NCBI RefSeq assembly: GCF_003254295.1
Contig: NZ_QKZO01000004.1
Coordinates: 124,001 to 188,000, forward strand
Length of the DNA: 64,000 nucleotides
Source: Rhodobacter capsulatus
GTDB lineage: Bacteria; Pseudomonadota; Alphaproteobacteria; Rhodobacterales; Rhodobacteraceae
Direction of reading: 5' to 3'
Part shown: piece after piece, positions 56,554-64,000 of the stretch
How positions within the stretch are numbered: position 1 is the first letter of the stretch
Layout of the letters: every line of letters starts with the position of its first letter
Made by a program: the position numbers and the translations under genes
The notes under the pieces: generated by a model
Told to the model about the DNA's origin: nothing
Database searches by the model: none
Seen by the model: the letters and a program-made list of their open reading frames with translations, nothing else

Positions 56554-57605
56554 GGGGCCTTGAGGTCTGGGAAGGTGAAAGCCTGGCCAGGTACGGTACG
56601 CGACAAGACAGGAAACGGGCCGAGTGGAGCCCCCAATCTGGCAGCCATCCGTCAATTTTCTCTTACAGTTCTGGATTTGTTTTAGCTTGAGCGATACCCG
56701 CTGCGGCTGTGGGCGCTCGCCCCCGAGCCCCGCCTTCGAGCCCCGCCCCCGAGCGCCGATTCCGAAGCCCTGCAGCAGGCGGCAAAGGCCCGAAAGCGGG
56801 CCGAGAATCCCGCTGAAATTCGGGATGGTAAGCAGGTTTCCATTTTTTCGATCGACTGGCATGTCTCTGATCGCGATGTCTTTTGCGGGCTGTCATGGCG
56901 ACGACGCAAAACGTTGGCAGGCTCGGAACCGGTCGCGGTTTCATCTGTGAAAATCGCCTTTTGCGGGGTCCGTCATGGCAATTTTCGCGTTGGCATAAAG
57001 GGCCGATGCGGCCATGATTTGGCGGCATTTTCGATCCGGCCTGGTATGGCCTGCCTGTGCGGGGCGTTCGTCCGGCGGTATGGGGCGTGGATATTGTCCG
57101 ATATGGCCTGTCGATGTCGGATTTTGGCGCAGGACTGCGGCGAGCTGGCCACTTTGTCTTTGGATGTGAGGATTTCGCTGCAAATCAGGGTCAGCTTTTA
57201 TTCCCCAATTCGGCGCGCGGCCGGGGCGGGCGGTTGCCGTCCCGGAAAGCCTCTGGAAAGCATGTTGAAAAGCTTTCGGGCGCAGCGGGCAATTCGTTTG
57301 ACCCGCCTGCCGGGTTGGCGCAATTTTGGCCCATCCCAAGGGAAGGGTGGAGGATGGAGGGGTTCGGGCCGCAGAGGGCCGCAGATCCGGGAAGATGACG
57401 ACGGGGTCAGGGTCGGACACATGGCCCCCGAACATCGCGTCGAGACCGGGAGAGATCCCGCCCGACCACGGAACCGCGGCGATCGTGCCTGACCTCTCCA
57501 TGACCCTCGGCCGGACCTCGGCGCCCCGGTTCCGCGTCCCGTGTCCTGCCGATTCTGTTTCTTCGACCCGCGGGGCCCCGCCCGCTGCTGCCGCCGAGTT
57601 CCCCG
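56554..57605. other. 1.05-kb region without a supported gene
   Basis: No open frame in these bases has a ribosome site plus a recognisable domain. It includes a short direct repeat of CCCGAGCCCCGCC type near 56727-56757 and stretches with lower GC content (56640-56700, 56930-57010). The region must contain the promoter of the Cache receptor (minus) and the control region of the HoxH-like gene (plus), but no clear site was placed. Confidence 0.55.
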
Positions 57606-59108
57606 ATGCTTGCCTTCGAGACTGCCCCCCCCGTCCGCCTGCCGCCGATCCCGGTCACATCGGCACTCCGCCCGGCCTGCCCCGGCCCGGAGCGCGAGGG
57701 CCAGGGCAGGGTGACGATCCGCCTTGATGCGCGCGGACGGATGCGGCAGGTGCAGCTGCAGCTTCTGGACCATTGCGGCGTCGAGACCTTCCTTGAGGGC
57801 CGCGCGATCGCCGAGATCCCCGAGGCGGTGCAGCGGCTGTGCGGCCTGTGTCCGGTCAGCCATCATCTGGCCGCGGTCAAGGCGATGGACCGGATCGCGG
57901 GCTATGACCGGCTGACCCCCACGGCGGAAAAGCTGCGGCGGCTGATGCAATACGGCCAGATCGTGCAAAGCCATGCGGTGCAGCTTTATCATCTGGCCGA
58001 GCCGGACCTGCTTCTGGGCTTCGACAGCGAGCGCGCCCGGCGCGGTCTGGTCGATGTCGCGCGCGCCTTTCCGCAGCTGGCGACCGAGGGGGTGCTGATG
58101 CGCCGCTTCGGGCAGGAGGTGGTGCGGGCGATCACCGGCGGGCGGTTGCGCGGCGCCGGGGCTGTGCCCGGGGGGATGCGGCGCCGTCTGGCGCGCGAGG
58201 CCCGCGATCAGCTGCGCGCCGATGTCGATCAGGTGATCGACTGGGCGGTGGGGGCGTTGCGGGTGCTGGAACGGCTGCATGGCACCAATCCGGCGTTTTA
58301 CGACGATTTTGGCGCGGTCGACGGCAACCTGCTGGCGCTGGTCGGGCCCTCTGGCGCGGTGGATTTCTACGATGGCCTTCTGCGGGCCCGCGATGCCCGG
58401 GGGGCGACGCTCTTCGACGCCATCCCCGCCGCGGCCTATCGCGGGGTTCTGGCCGAACCCTCCGGCCCGGGCGGTCCGCATCTGCGCGCGCTGGGCCCCG
58501 AGATGGGCTGGTATCGCGTCGGACCGCTGGCGCGTTTGCAGGTCTGCGACCTTCTGACCTCCGAGAAGGCCGAGACCGAACGGCAGCGGCTTCTCGCCCC
58601 CGCGGACGGGAAGCCGTTGCAGGGGGCGGTGTTCCATCACGGCGCCCGGCTGGTCGAACTGCTGCATGCGGCCGAGCTGATCCGCGACCTTCTGGACGAT
58701 CCCGAGCTGCTGGGCGCCGATCTGATGGCCGAGCGCGGCGCCCCGCAGCGCGCGGCCGTCGGCGTGATCGAGGCGCCGCGCGGCACGCTGTTGCAAAGCT
58801 ACGAGGTCGACGAGGCCGGACGGGTCCGGCGCTGCACGCTGCTTTTGTCCACCCGCAACAACAGCCGGGCGATGAATGCGGCGCTGCAGGGGGTGGCGGC
58901 GCGCTATTGCGACGGCAGCCGGGTCACCGAAGGTCTGCTGGCCCATATCGAGGTGGCGATCCGCGCCTTTGACCCCTGCCTGTCCTGTGCCGCCCATGCG
59001 CTGGGGCAGATGCCGCTGTCGGTCGAGCTGATCGATGCCGCGGGGGCGGTCGTTTCGGGGCTGCGCCGGGGCGCGGACGGGGGGGTGTCATGCTGCGTTC
59101 GATCCTAG
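57606..59108 (+). CDS. [NiFe]-hydrogenase large subunit, HoxH-like (group 3 type), without an adjacent small subunit
   Basis: The 500-residue protein has both nickel-ligand motifs: CGLCPVSHH at residues 79-87 and DPCLSCAAH at 456-464, so all four cysteines (79, 82, 458, 461) are present. The motifs REGQG near residue 30, RRFGQEVVRAITGGR and GPLARLQVCD match HoxH of NAD-reducing hydrogenases. After His464 a 36-residue tail remains, as in subunits that need C-terminal cleavage. A maturation protease gene overlaps its end by 19 bases. No hoxF, hoxU or hoxY is within 1 kb upstream. The start codon is uncertain because its ribosome site is weak. Confidence 0.85.
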   Translation: MLAFETAPPVRLPPIPVTSALRPACPGPEREGQGRVTIRLDARGRMRQVQLQLLDHCGVETFLEGRAIAEIPEAVQRLCGLCPVSHHLAAVKAMDRIAGYDRLTPTAEKLRRLMQYGQIVQSHAVQLYHLAEPDLLLGFDSERARRGLVDVARAFPQLATEGVLMRRFGQEVVRAITGGRLRGAGAVPGGMRRRLAREARDQLRADVDQVIDWAVGALRVLERLHGTNPAFYDDFGAVDGNLLALVGPSGAVDFYDGLLRARDARGATLFDAIPAAAYRGVLAEPSGPGGPHLRALGPEMGWYRVGPLARLQVCDLLTSEKAETERQRLLAPADGKPLQGAVFHHGARLVELLHAAELIRDLLDDPELLGADLMAERGAPQRAAVGVIEAPRGTLLQSYEVDEAGRVRRCTLLLSTRNNSRAMNAALQGVAARYCDGSRVTEGLLAHIEVAIRAFDPCLSCAAHALGQMPLSVELIDAAGAVVSGLRRGADGGVSCCVRS

Positions 59109-59635
59109 GACCGCGTCTGGTCGTCTTTGCCTGGGGCAATGAAAGCCGCGGCGATGACGCGCTGGGGCCGCGGCTGGCCGCGCGCATCGCCCGGGCGGGC
59201 TGGAGCCACATCACTCTGATCGAGGATGCGCAGCTGCAGGTTGAACATGCGCTGGATCTGGTCGGTCAGGATCTGGCGCTGTTCATCGATGCGGGCATGG
59301 GCACACCCGCGCCCTTCGCTTTTGTGCAGGCGATGCCGCGCCGGTTTCTGGGGCCCTCGACCAGCCTTGGCATCGGCCCCGAGGGGGTTCTGGAAGCCTA
59401 TCGCCAGGTCATGCATGACGAGCCGCCGCCCGCCTTCGTGCTGTGCCTGCGCGGCGAAAGCTTCGCGCTGGAGGAAGGTCTCAGCGCCACGGCCCGGGCG
59501 CATCTGGCGCAGGCCTGGGGTTTTCTGATCCCGCTGCTCTCCTGGCCCGGGATCGACCGCTGGCAGGCGGCGCTGACCGGCCCGGCCGAGGATCTGTTCC
59601 CCGCCAGCGACGATCGCCGCTCGGCCGCCGAGTGA
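59090..59635 (+). CDS. Hydrogenase maturation protease (HoxW/HyaD-like)
   Basis: The 181-residue protein begins VVFAWGNESRGDDALGPRLAARI, with the GN..RGDD nickel-binding start of the HyaD/HoxW family, followed by the second acidic residue (FIDAG) and a histidine-rich later segment. Such proteases remove the C-terminal tail of a large subunit after nickel insertion, and each usually serves one subunit. Overlap with the HoxH-like gene by 19 bases implies that gene is its target. HupV further down lacks a tail and needs none. Confidence 0.85.
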   Translation: MLRSILGPRLVVFAWGNESRGDDALGPRLAARIARAGWSHITLIEDAQLQVEHALDLVGQDLALFIDAGMGTPAPFAFVQAMPRRFLGPSTSLGIGPEGVLEAYRQVMHDEPPPAFVLCLRGESFALEEGLSATARAHLAQAWGFLIPLLSWPGIDRWQAALTGPAEDLFPASDDRRSAAE

Positions 59636-59663
59636 GCCCGCAGGAGCAGGGCGGGCTCTCCCC

Positions 59664-59691
59664 TTGCGCGGGGCGTCAAGCCCGATATGCT
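59664..59691 (+). promoter_or_regulatory. Possible promoter before hupT
   Basis: TTGCGC (59664-59669) and TATGCT (59686-59691) are separated by 16 bases and lie just before the hupT start at 59720. The spacing is a little short and the gene may instead be transcribed from upstream. Confidence 0.3.
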
Positions 59692-59719
59692 GACGCAGCC
59701 CCCCCACCGGAGCCGCGCC

Positions 59720-61090
59720 ATGTCCCGACTGCCTGTCAAGGACAGTCCGCCCCGTTTCGATCCGGCCGCTCTGGCCGGTCTGCTGCCCGGTCACGCGGCG
59801 GGCGATGCGGTCTGGGTCGATGTGCTGTCGGCCGTTGATCGCACCTATGCGGAACTTGTCGATTATCAGGAACGGCTGGAGCGGCAGAACCACGAGCTGG
59901 AAGACCTGCGCTCCTATCTCGGTTCGATCTTCGCCTCGGTCTCGGATGCGCTGATCGTCGTCTCGCGCGCGGGGGAGGTGCTGGGCACTTCGGCCTCGGT
60001 CGAGGCACTGACCGGGCAGGGGACGGGGGTCTGGCAGGGGCGGCCGCTCTCGGCGCTGTTCGATCCGGCCTCGGGGCCGCGGCTCGAACGCGTGCTGGCC
60101 GAGGCGGCGAACCGCCGTGCCCCGGTCACCGTCGAGGCAGCGCTGATCGGCCCGGACGGCCCGGCGCCGCTGGAACTCTCGGTCAGCCCGCGGCTGGACG
60201 AGCGGGATCGCATCATCGGCTATGTGCTGACCGGCCGTCCGCTGGGGGAATTGCGCCAGGCCTATTCCGAGCTCGAACGCTCGCATGCGGCGCTGATCGC
60301 GGCACAGGCGCAGCTGGTGCGCAATGAAAAGCTGGCCTCGCTTGGCCGTCTGCTGGCGGGGGTCGCGCATGAGCTGAACAACCCGATTTCCTTCGTTTAC
60401 GCCAATGCCCATGCGATGGAACGCTATGCCGCGAAATTCGAGACCTATTTCGCCGCGGTGCAGGCGGGGGCCACGCGCGCGGAGCTGGTGGCGCTGCGCG
60501 AGCGGCTGAAACTGGAACGCGAGGTCGGCAATCTGCGCACCGCGATTGATGGCGCCCGCGACGGGGCCGAGCGGGTCCGCGCCATCGTCGAGGATCTGCG
60601 TCGGCTCTCCTCGGAGGGCACCGGTGCGCAGGTGGTCTTCGATCTGGTCGCCACTGCCGGGGTGGCGGCGGATTGGGTCCGGCGCGGCTCGAAAACCGCG
60701 GTGGCGGTCGAGTTCACCGGCCTTGCCGCGCTCGAGGTGATCGGGCGGCCGGGTCATATTCAGCAGGTGGTGATGAATCTGGTGCAAAACGCCCTTGATG
60801 CGATGGGCGATTTTCAGGACGGCCGCATCCGCATCGAGGCGCGGATCGCGGCCGGGCGGGGCGAGCTGGTCGTCTCCGACACCGGGCCGGGCGTGGCCGA
60901 GGATGTGGCGCCGACGATTTTCGACCCGTTCTTCACCACCAAGGATGTCGGCAAGGGCACCGGGCTGGGCCTGTCGATCAGCGCCAAGATCGTCGAGGAA
61001 CACGGCGGGCGGCTGCGGCTTTTGCCCGAAAGCCCGCTCGGCGGCGCCTGTTTCGGCTTCGATCTGGCCTTGGCGGGGGCACCGGCATGA
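59720..61090 (+). CDS. hupT: H2-responsive histidine kinase HupT
   Basis: HupT phosphorylates HupR; in the R. capsulatus hup system, H2 detected by HupUV lowers this activity and so allows hydrogenase synthesis. The 456-residue protein has a PAS-like N-terminal part (SYLGSIFASVSDALIVVSRAGEVLGTSASVEALTGQG), the phospho-acceptor His217 in AGVAHELNNPISF, and an ATPase domain with NLVQNALDA, DTGPGVAED and GTGLGLSIS. There is no membrane segment, so it is cytoplasmic. It overlaps hupU by four bases (ATGA). HupR is not in the window. Confidence 0.96.
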   Translation: MSRLPVKDSPPRFDPAALAGLLPGHAAGDAVWVDVLSAVDRTYAELVDYQERLERQNHELEDLRSYLGSIFASVSDALIVVSRAGEVLGTSASVEALTGQGTGVWQGRPLSALFDPASGPRLERVLAEAANRRAPVTVEAALIGPDGPAPLELSVSPRLDERDRIIGYVLTGRPLGELRQAYSELERSHAALIAAQAQLVRNEKLASLGRLLAGVAHELNNPISFVYANAHAMERYAAKFETYFAAVQAGATRAELVALRERLKLEREVGNLRTAIDGARDGAERVRAIVEDLRRLSSEGTGAQVVFDLVATAGVAADWVRRGSKTAVAVEFTGLAALEVIGRPGHIQQVVMNLVQNALDAMGDFQDGRIRIEARIAAGRGELVVSDTGPGVAEDVAPTIFDPFFTTKDVGKGTGLGLSISAKIVEEHGGRLRLLPESPLGGACFGFDLALAGAPA

Positions 61091-62085
61091 AGGTTCTGTG
61101 GTTGCAGGCCTCGGGCTGCGGCGGCTGCACGATGTCGGCGCTTTGTGCCGAGGCCCCCGATCTGATCGACACTTTGGCCACGGCGGGGGTGGAGTTCCTG
61201 TGGCATCCGGCGCTCAGCCTCGCCACCGGCGGCGAGGTGAGGCAGCTTTTGCAGGCGATCGAGGCCGGAGAGATCGCGCTGGATTGTCTGGCCATCGAGG
61301 GCGCGATCGCCCGCGGGCCGATGGGCACGGGGCGGTTTCAGATGCTCTCGGGCACCGGGCGCGCGATGCTCGACTGGGTGCGGGCGCTGGCGCCGCTGGC
61401 GGGACATGTGGTGGCGGTGGGGTCTTGTGCCGCTTATGGCGGCGTGACCTCGGCCGGGGGGAACCCCTCGGATGCGGTCGGGCTGGTCTATGAGGGCGCG
61501 CATCCGGGCGGCGTGCTGGCGCCCGGGTTCCGCGGCCGCTCTGGCCTGCCCGTCGTCAATATCGCGGGCTGTCCGACCCATCCGGGCTGGGTCACCGAGA
61601 CGCTGATGCTGCTTGCGCAGCGCAAACTGTCCGAGGCCGATCTGGATGCGCTGGGGCGTCCGCTGTTCTATGCGCAACATCTGGTGCATCACGGCTGCCC
61701 GCGCAACGAATTCTATGAATACAAGGCCTCGGCGCTGCAGCTGTCCGATCTGGGCTGCATGATGGAACATCTGGGCTGCGTCGGCACGCAGGCCGTGGGC
61801 GATTGCAACATCCGCCCCTGGAACGGCGAGGGGTCCTGCACGCGGGGCGGCTATCCCTGCATCGCCTGCACCGCGCCCGAGTTCGAGGAACCCCGCCACC
61901 CTTTCACCGAAACCCCGAAGGTCGCGGGCATTCCGGTGGGGCTTCCGGCCGACATGCCGAAGGCCTGGTTCATGGCGCTGGCCTCGCTGTCGAAAGCCGC
62001 CACGCCCGCGCGGATCGCGCAAAACGCCACCGCCCCGCGCCTTGCCGTGCCGCCGACGATCCGCAAACCCGGGGGGCGGCGATGA
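61087..62085 (+). CDS. hupU: Regulatory [NiFe]-hydrogenase small subunit HupU
   Basis: HupU is the Fe-S subunit of the cytoplasmic H2 sensor. The 332-residue protein begins VLWLQASGCGGCTMSA with no Tat signal, as expected for the sensor form. Cluster ligands are in SGCGGC, VGSCAAYGG, IAGCPTHPGW, HHGCPRNEF and the C-terminal C-rich run (EHLGCVGTQAVGDCNIRPW through GSCTRGGYPCIACTAPEF). It overlaps both neighbours by 3-4 bases, so HupT, HupU and HupV are made together. Confidence 0.97.
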   Translation: MKVLWLQASGCGGCTMSALCAEAPDLIDTLATAGVEFLWHPALSLATGGEVRQLLQAIEAGEIALDCLAIEGAIARGPMGTGRFQMLSGTGRAMLDWVRALAPLAGHVVAVGSCAAYGGVTSAGGNPSDAVGLVYEGAHPGGVLAPGFRGRSGLPVVNIAGCPTHPGWVTETLMLLAQRKLSEADLDALGRPLFYAQHLVHHGCPRNEFYEYKASALQLSDLGCMMEHLGCVGTQAVGDCNIRPWNGEGSCTRGGYPCIACTAPEFEEPRHPFTETPKVAGIPVGLPADMPKAWFMALASLSKAATPARIAQNATAPRLAVPPTIRKPGGRR

Positions 62086-63512
62086 GCGACAGGCCGCGGC
62101 TGGTCGTCGGCCCGTTCAACCGGGTCGAGGGCGATCTGGAAGTGCATCTCGATCTGGCCGGGGGGCGGGTGGCCGCGGCCCGGGTCAACAGCCCGCTGTA
62201 CCGCGGCTTCGAGCGCATGCTGGAGGGGCGCGACCCCAGCGACGCGCTGACGCTGACGCCGCGGATCTGCGGCATCTGCTCGATCTCGCAATCGGCTGCC
62301 GCCGCGCGGGCGCTGGGCGCGGCGATGGGGCTTTCGCCGACCGACCAGGGCGCGCGGCTGGCCGCGCTCATTCATGCGGTCGAGAATGTCTCGGACCATC
62401 TGGTGCATTTCAACCTGTTCTTCATGCCCGATTTCACCCGGCCCTGTTACGCCGCCCGGCCGTGGTATCCGCGCGCCGTCGCGCGCTTTGCCGCGATCGA
62501 GGGGCAGGCGGCCCGGGCGGCGATTGCGGCGCGTTCGGGGCTGATGCACATTCTGGGGCTGGTGGCGGGGAAATGGCCGCATACATTGGCGCTGCAACCG
62601 GGCGGTGTCACCCGCACGCCCGGCCCGCGCGAGGTGCTGCGCATTCAGACCGAGCTGCGGATGTTCCGCAAGCATCTGGAAACGCAGGTTTTCGGCGGGC
62701 GGCTTGAAGATTTCGCCGCGCTTGCCACGGTCGCCGATCTGATGCGCTGGGATCGCGGCGATGCCGGGCTTTTTGTGGAGATCGCCGCCGATCTGGACCT
62801 CGACCGGCTTGGCCGCGGCGCCGGGCGCTATCTGAGTTTCGGCGCCTATCCGCTGGCCGAGGGGCATGGCTTCGCCCCCGGTCTTTGGCAGGCGGGCGCG
62901 GTCACGGCGCCCGACATGGCGACGATTGCCGAAGACCTCAGCCATGCCTGGATGCTGGGCGGCACGGCGCATCCCTTTGACGGCGTCACCCGCCCCGACG
63001 AGACGATGCGCGCGGGCGCCTACAGCTGGTGCAAGGCGCCGCGGCTGGAGGGCGCGCCGGTCGAGGTGGGGGCGCTGGCGCGGCAGCTGATCGACGGTCA
63101 TCCGCTGGCGGTTCAGTTGGCGGGCGGCGGCGTGCTGGCGCGGGTCGCCGGGCGGCTGCTGGAGCTGGCGCGGACGCAGTTTCTGATGGAGGGCTGGGCG
63201 GCGGCGCTCGATCCCGGCGCGGTCTTCATGGTGCAGGGCCGAATGCCCGAGGCGGGCGCGGGCGCCGGGCTCGTCGAGGCGGCGCGGGGAAGTCTGGGCC
63301 ATTGGCTGCGCATCGAGGGCGGCAAGATCGCGTCTTACCAGATCATCGCGCCGACGACCTGGAACTTTTCCCCCCGCGATGCGCGGGGCGTGCCCGGGCC
63401 TTTGGAGGCGGCGCTGGTCGGCGCCCCGGTCGCGCCCGGCGAGGACAGTCCGGTTTCGGTGCAGCATGTCGTGCGCAGTTTCGATCCCTGCATGGTCTGC
63501 ACCGTGCATTGA
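62082..63512 (+). CDS. hupV: Regulatory [NiFe]-hydrogenase large subunit HupV
   Basis: HupV holds the nickel-iron site of the H2 sensor. The 476-residue protein has the proximal motif RICGICSISQSAAAAR, where Ser-Gln replaces the usual Ser-His of energy hydrogenases, and ends exactly at DPCMVCTVH with no C-terminal tail. Both traits are known for regulatory hydrogenases, which mature without proteolysis. It overlaps hupU by four bases. A diverged ATATTTG-type element and the hypF start follow. Confidence 0.97.
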   Translation: MSDRPRLVVGPFNRVEGDLEVHLDLAGGRVAAARVNSPLYRGFERMLEGRDPSDALTLTPRICGICSISQSAAAARALGAAMGLSPTDQGARLAALIHAVENVSDHLVHFNLFFMPDFTRPCYAARPWYPRAVARFAAIEGQAARAAIAARSGLMHILGLVAGKWPHTLALQPGGVTRTPGPREVLRIQTELRMFRKHLETQVFGGRLEDFAALATVADLMRWDRGDAGLFVEIAADLDLDRLGRGAGRYLSFGAYPLAEGHGFAPGLWQAGAVTAPDMATIAEDLSHAWMLGGTAHPFDGVTRPDETMRAGAYSWCKAPRLEGAPVEVGALARQLIDGHPLAVQLAGGGVLARVAGRLLELARTQFLMEGWAAALDPGAVFMVQGRMPEAGAGAGLVEAARGSLGHWLRIEGGKIASYQIIAPTTWNFSPRDARGVPGPLEAALVGAPVAPGEDSPVSVQHVVRSFDPCMVCTVH

Positions 63513-63521
63513 GCGCGGTGG

Positions 63522-63567
63522 GGGCTCTGCCCCCACACCCCCGAGGTATTTGAGGCAAGATGAAATG
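63522..63567 (+). repeat. Diverged ATATTTG-family element between hupV and hypF
   Basis: GGGGGCTCTGCCCCC-type hairpin (63529-63534 region) leads into ACACCCCCGAGGTATTTG and GGCAAGATGAAATG. The element is degenerate compared with the other copies. The hypF ATG (63565-63567) lies in its last bases. Confidence 0.6.
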
Positions 63568-64000
63568 CAGGCTTGGCAGATCAGGGTGCGCGGACAGGTG
63601 CAAGGCGTGGGGTTTCGGCCCTTCGTCTGGCAATTGGCGCAGGCGCGCGGGCTGCGCGGGGTGGTGCTGAACGATGCCGAGGGGGTGCTGATCCGGGTCG
63701 CGGGAGATCTGGGCGATTTCGCCGCGGCCTTGCGGGATCAGGCGCCGCCCTTGGCGCGGGTCGATGCGGTCGAGGTTGTCGCGGCGGTCTTTGACGATCT
63801 GCCCGAGGGGTTTCGGATCGGCGCCTCGGGGGGCGCGGGGGCCGAGACGCGGGTGACGCCCGATGCCGCGACCTGTCCGGCCTGTCTGGCGGAGATCCGG
63901 GGGGAGGGGCGGCGGCGCGGCTATGCCTTCACCAACTGCACCCATTGCGGGCCGCGGTTTTCCATTCTGCAAAGCCTGCCCTATGACCGCGCCCGCACGA
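63565..64000 (+). CDS. hypF: Carbamoyltransferase HypF, N-terminal part (runs off the right edge)
   Basis: HypF makes the cyanide ligands of the [NiFe] site from carbamoyl phosphate. About 145 codons are present. They include the acylphosphatase domain (GQVQGVGFRPFVWQLAQARGL) with its arginine loop and the first zinc-binding pair CPACLAEI followed by NCTHCGPRF, which define HypF. The ATG at 63565 (MQAWQIRV) is the first in frame and lies within the tail of a repeat copy. It completes the accessory set needed by the hydrogenases of this locus. Confidence 0.93.
   Translation, partial: MQAWQIRVRGQVQGVGFRPFVWQLAQARGLRGVVLNDAEGVLIRVAGDLGDFAAALRDQAPPLARVDAVEVVAAVFDDLPEGFRIGASGGAGAETRVTPDAATCPACLAEIRGEGRRRGYAFTNCTHCGPRFSILQSLPYDRART

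Noticed and set aside
56914-57492. A 192-codon open frame and a 186-codon opposite frame upstream of the HoxH-like gene
   Set aside because: Neither has a ribosome site or domain, and neither shows the cysteine motifs of a hydrogenase small subunit.

Overview
The window is GC-rich, densely coding DNA from a purple non-sulfur alphaproteobacterium of the Rhodobacter type, most probably Rhodobacter capsulatus. The main reasons are the H2-sensing set hupT-hupU-hupV followed by hypF, with HupT 456 residues and its phospho-acceptor at His217, an ATP synthase Fo operon separate from F1, and PHB and ethylmalonyl-CoA pathway genes. No rRNA, tRNA, CRISPR array, transposase or phage gene was seen.

Layout. 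1-4267: a dipeptide/oligopeptide ABC transporter (two ATPases, minus strand), divergent from a DAO-family oxidase and an M20 amidohydrolase. 4446-7775: a universal stress protein, moaA, kynU and a small membrane methyltransferase-like gene. 8067-11093: pntAB transhydrogenase, then a TauE/SafE exporter. 12188-31699: a large central-carbon block: mdh, sucCD, two small lipoproteins, sucA-sucB-lpd, mcl2 and mch of the ethylmalonyl-CoA pathway, then sdhCDA, a lipoprotein, a GT61-type glycosyltransferase and sdhB. A GT2-type glycosyltransferase sits opposite between mdh and sucC. 31855-36326: a 54-residue protein, a DUF1989 protein, an ArsR-type regulator and the Fo operon atpI-B-E-X-F. 36454-40928: the PHB set phaZ (opposite), phaC, phaP, phaR. 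41094-52089: a LysR regulator, pyrG, secG, purA, a DUF2842 protein, a long acidic low-complexity protein, thiN, a DMT transporter and two alpha/beta hydrolases, the second lacking its nucleophile serine. 52102-56553: two chemoreceptors. 57606-64000: a HoxH-like [NiFe]-hydrogenase large subunit with its own maturation protease but no small subunit beside it, then hupT-hupU-hupV and the start of hypF.

How the parts work together. The centre of the window is a carbon and energy block: TCA cycle, succinate dehydrogenase, proton-translocating transhydrogenase, Fo, glyoxylate-bypass replacement enzymes and PHB storage. Two motifs suggest shared control: a GTGATCAC palindrome, doubled before sucC and single before sdhC, and CTGC-N3-GCAG dyads of PhaR type at phaC and phaP, with looser copies at other metabolic genes.

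The two most interesting items are the HoxH-like large subunit and protease placed immediately before the H2 sensor operon, and a dispersed intergenic element (CCCCCCGGGATATTTG...CCAAGGTGAAA) that forms inverted pairs at three of the convergent gene junctions, also lies between sucB and lpd, and at its copy before hypF contains the hypF start codon.
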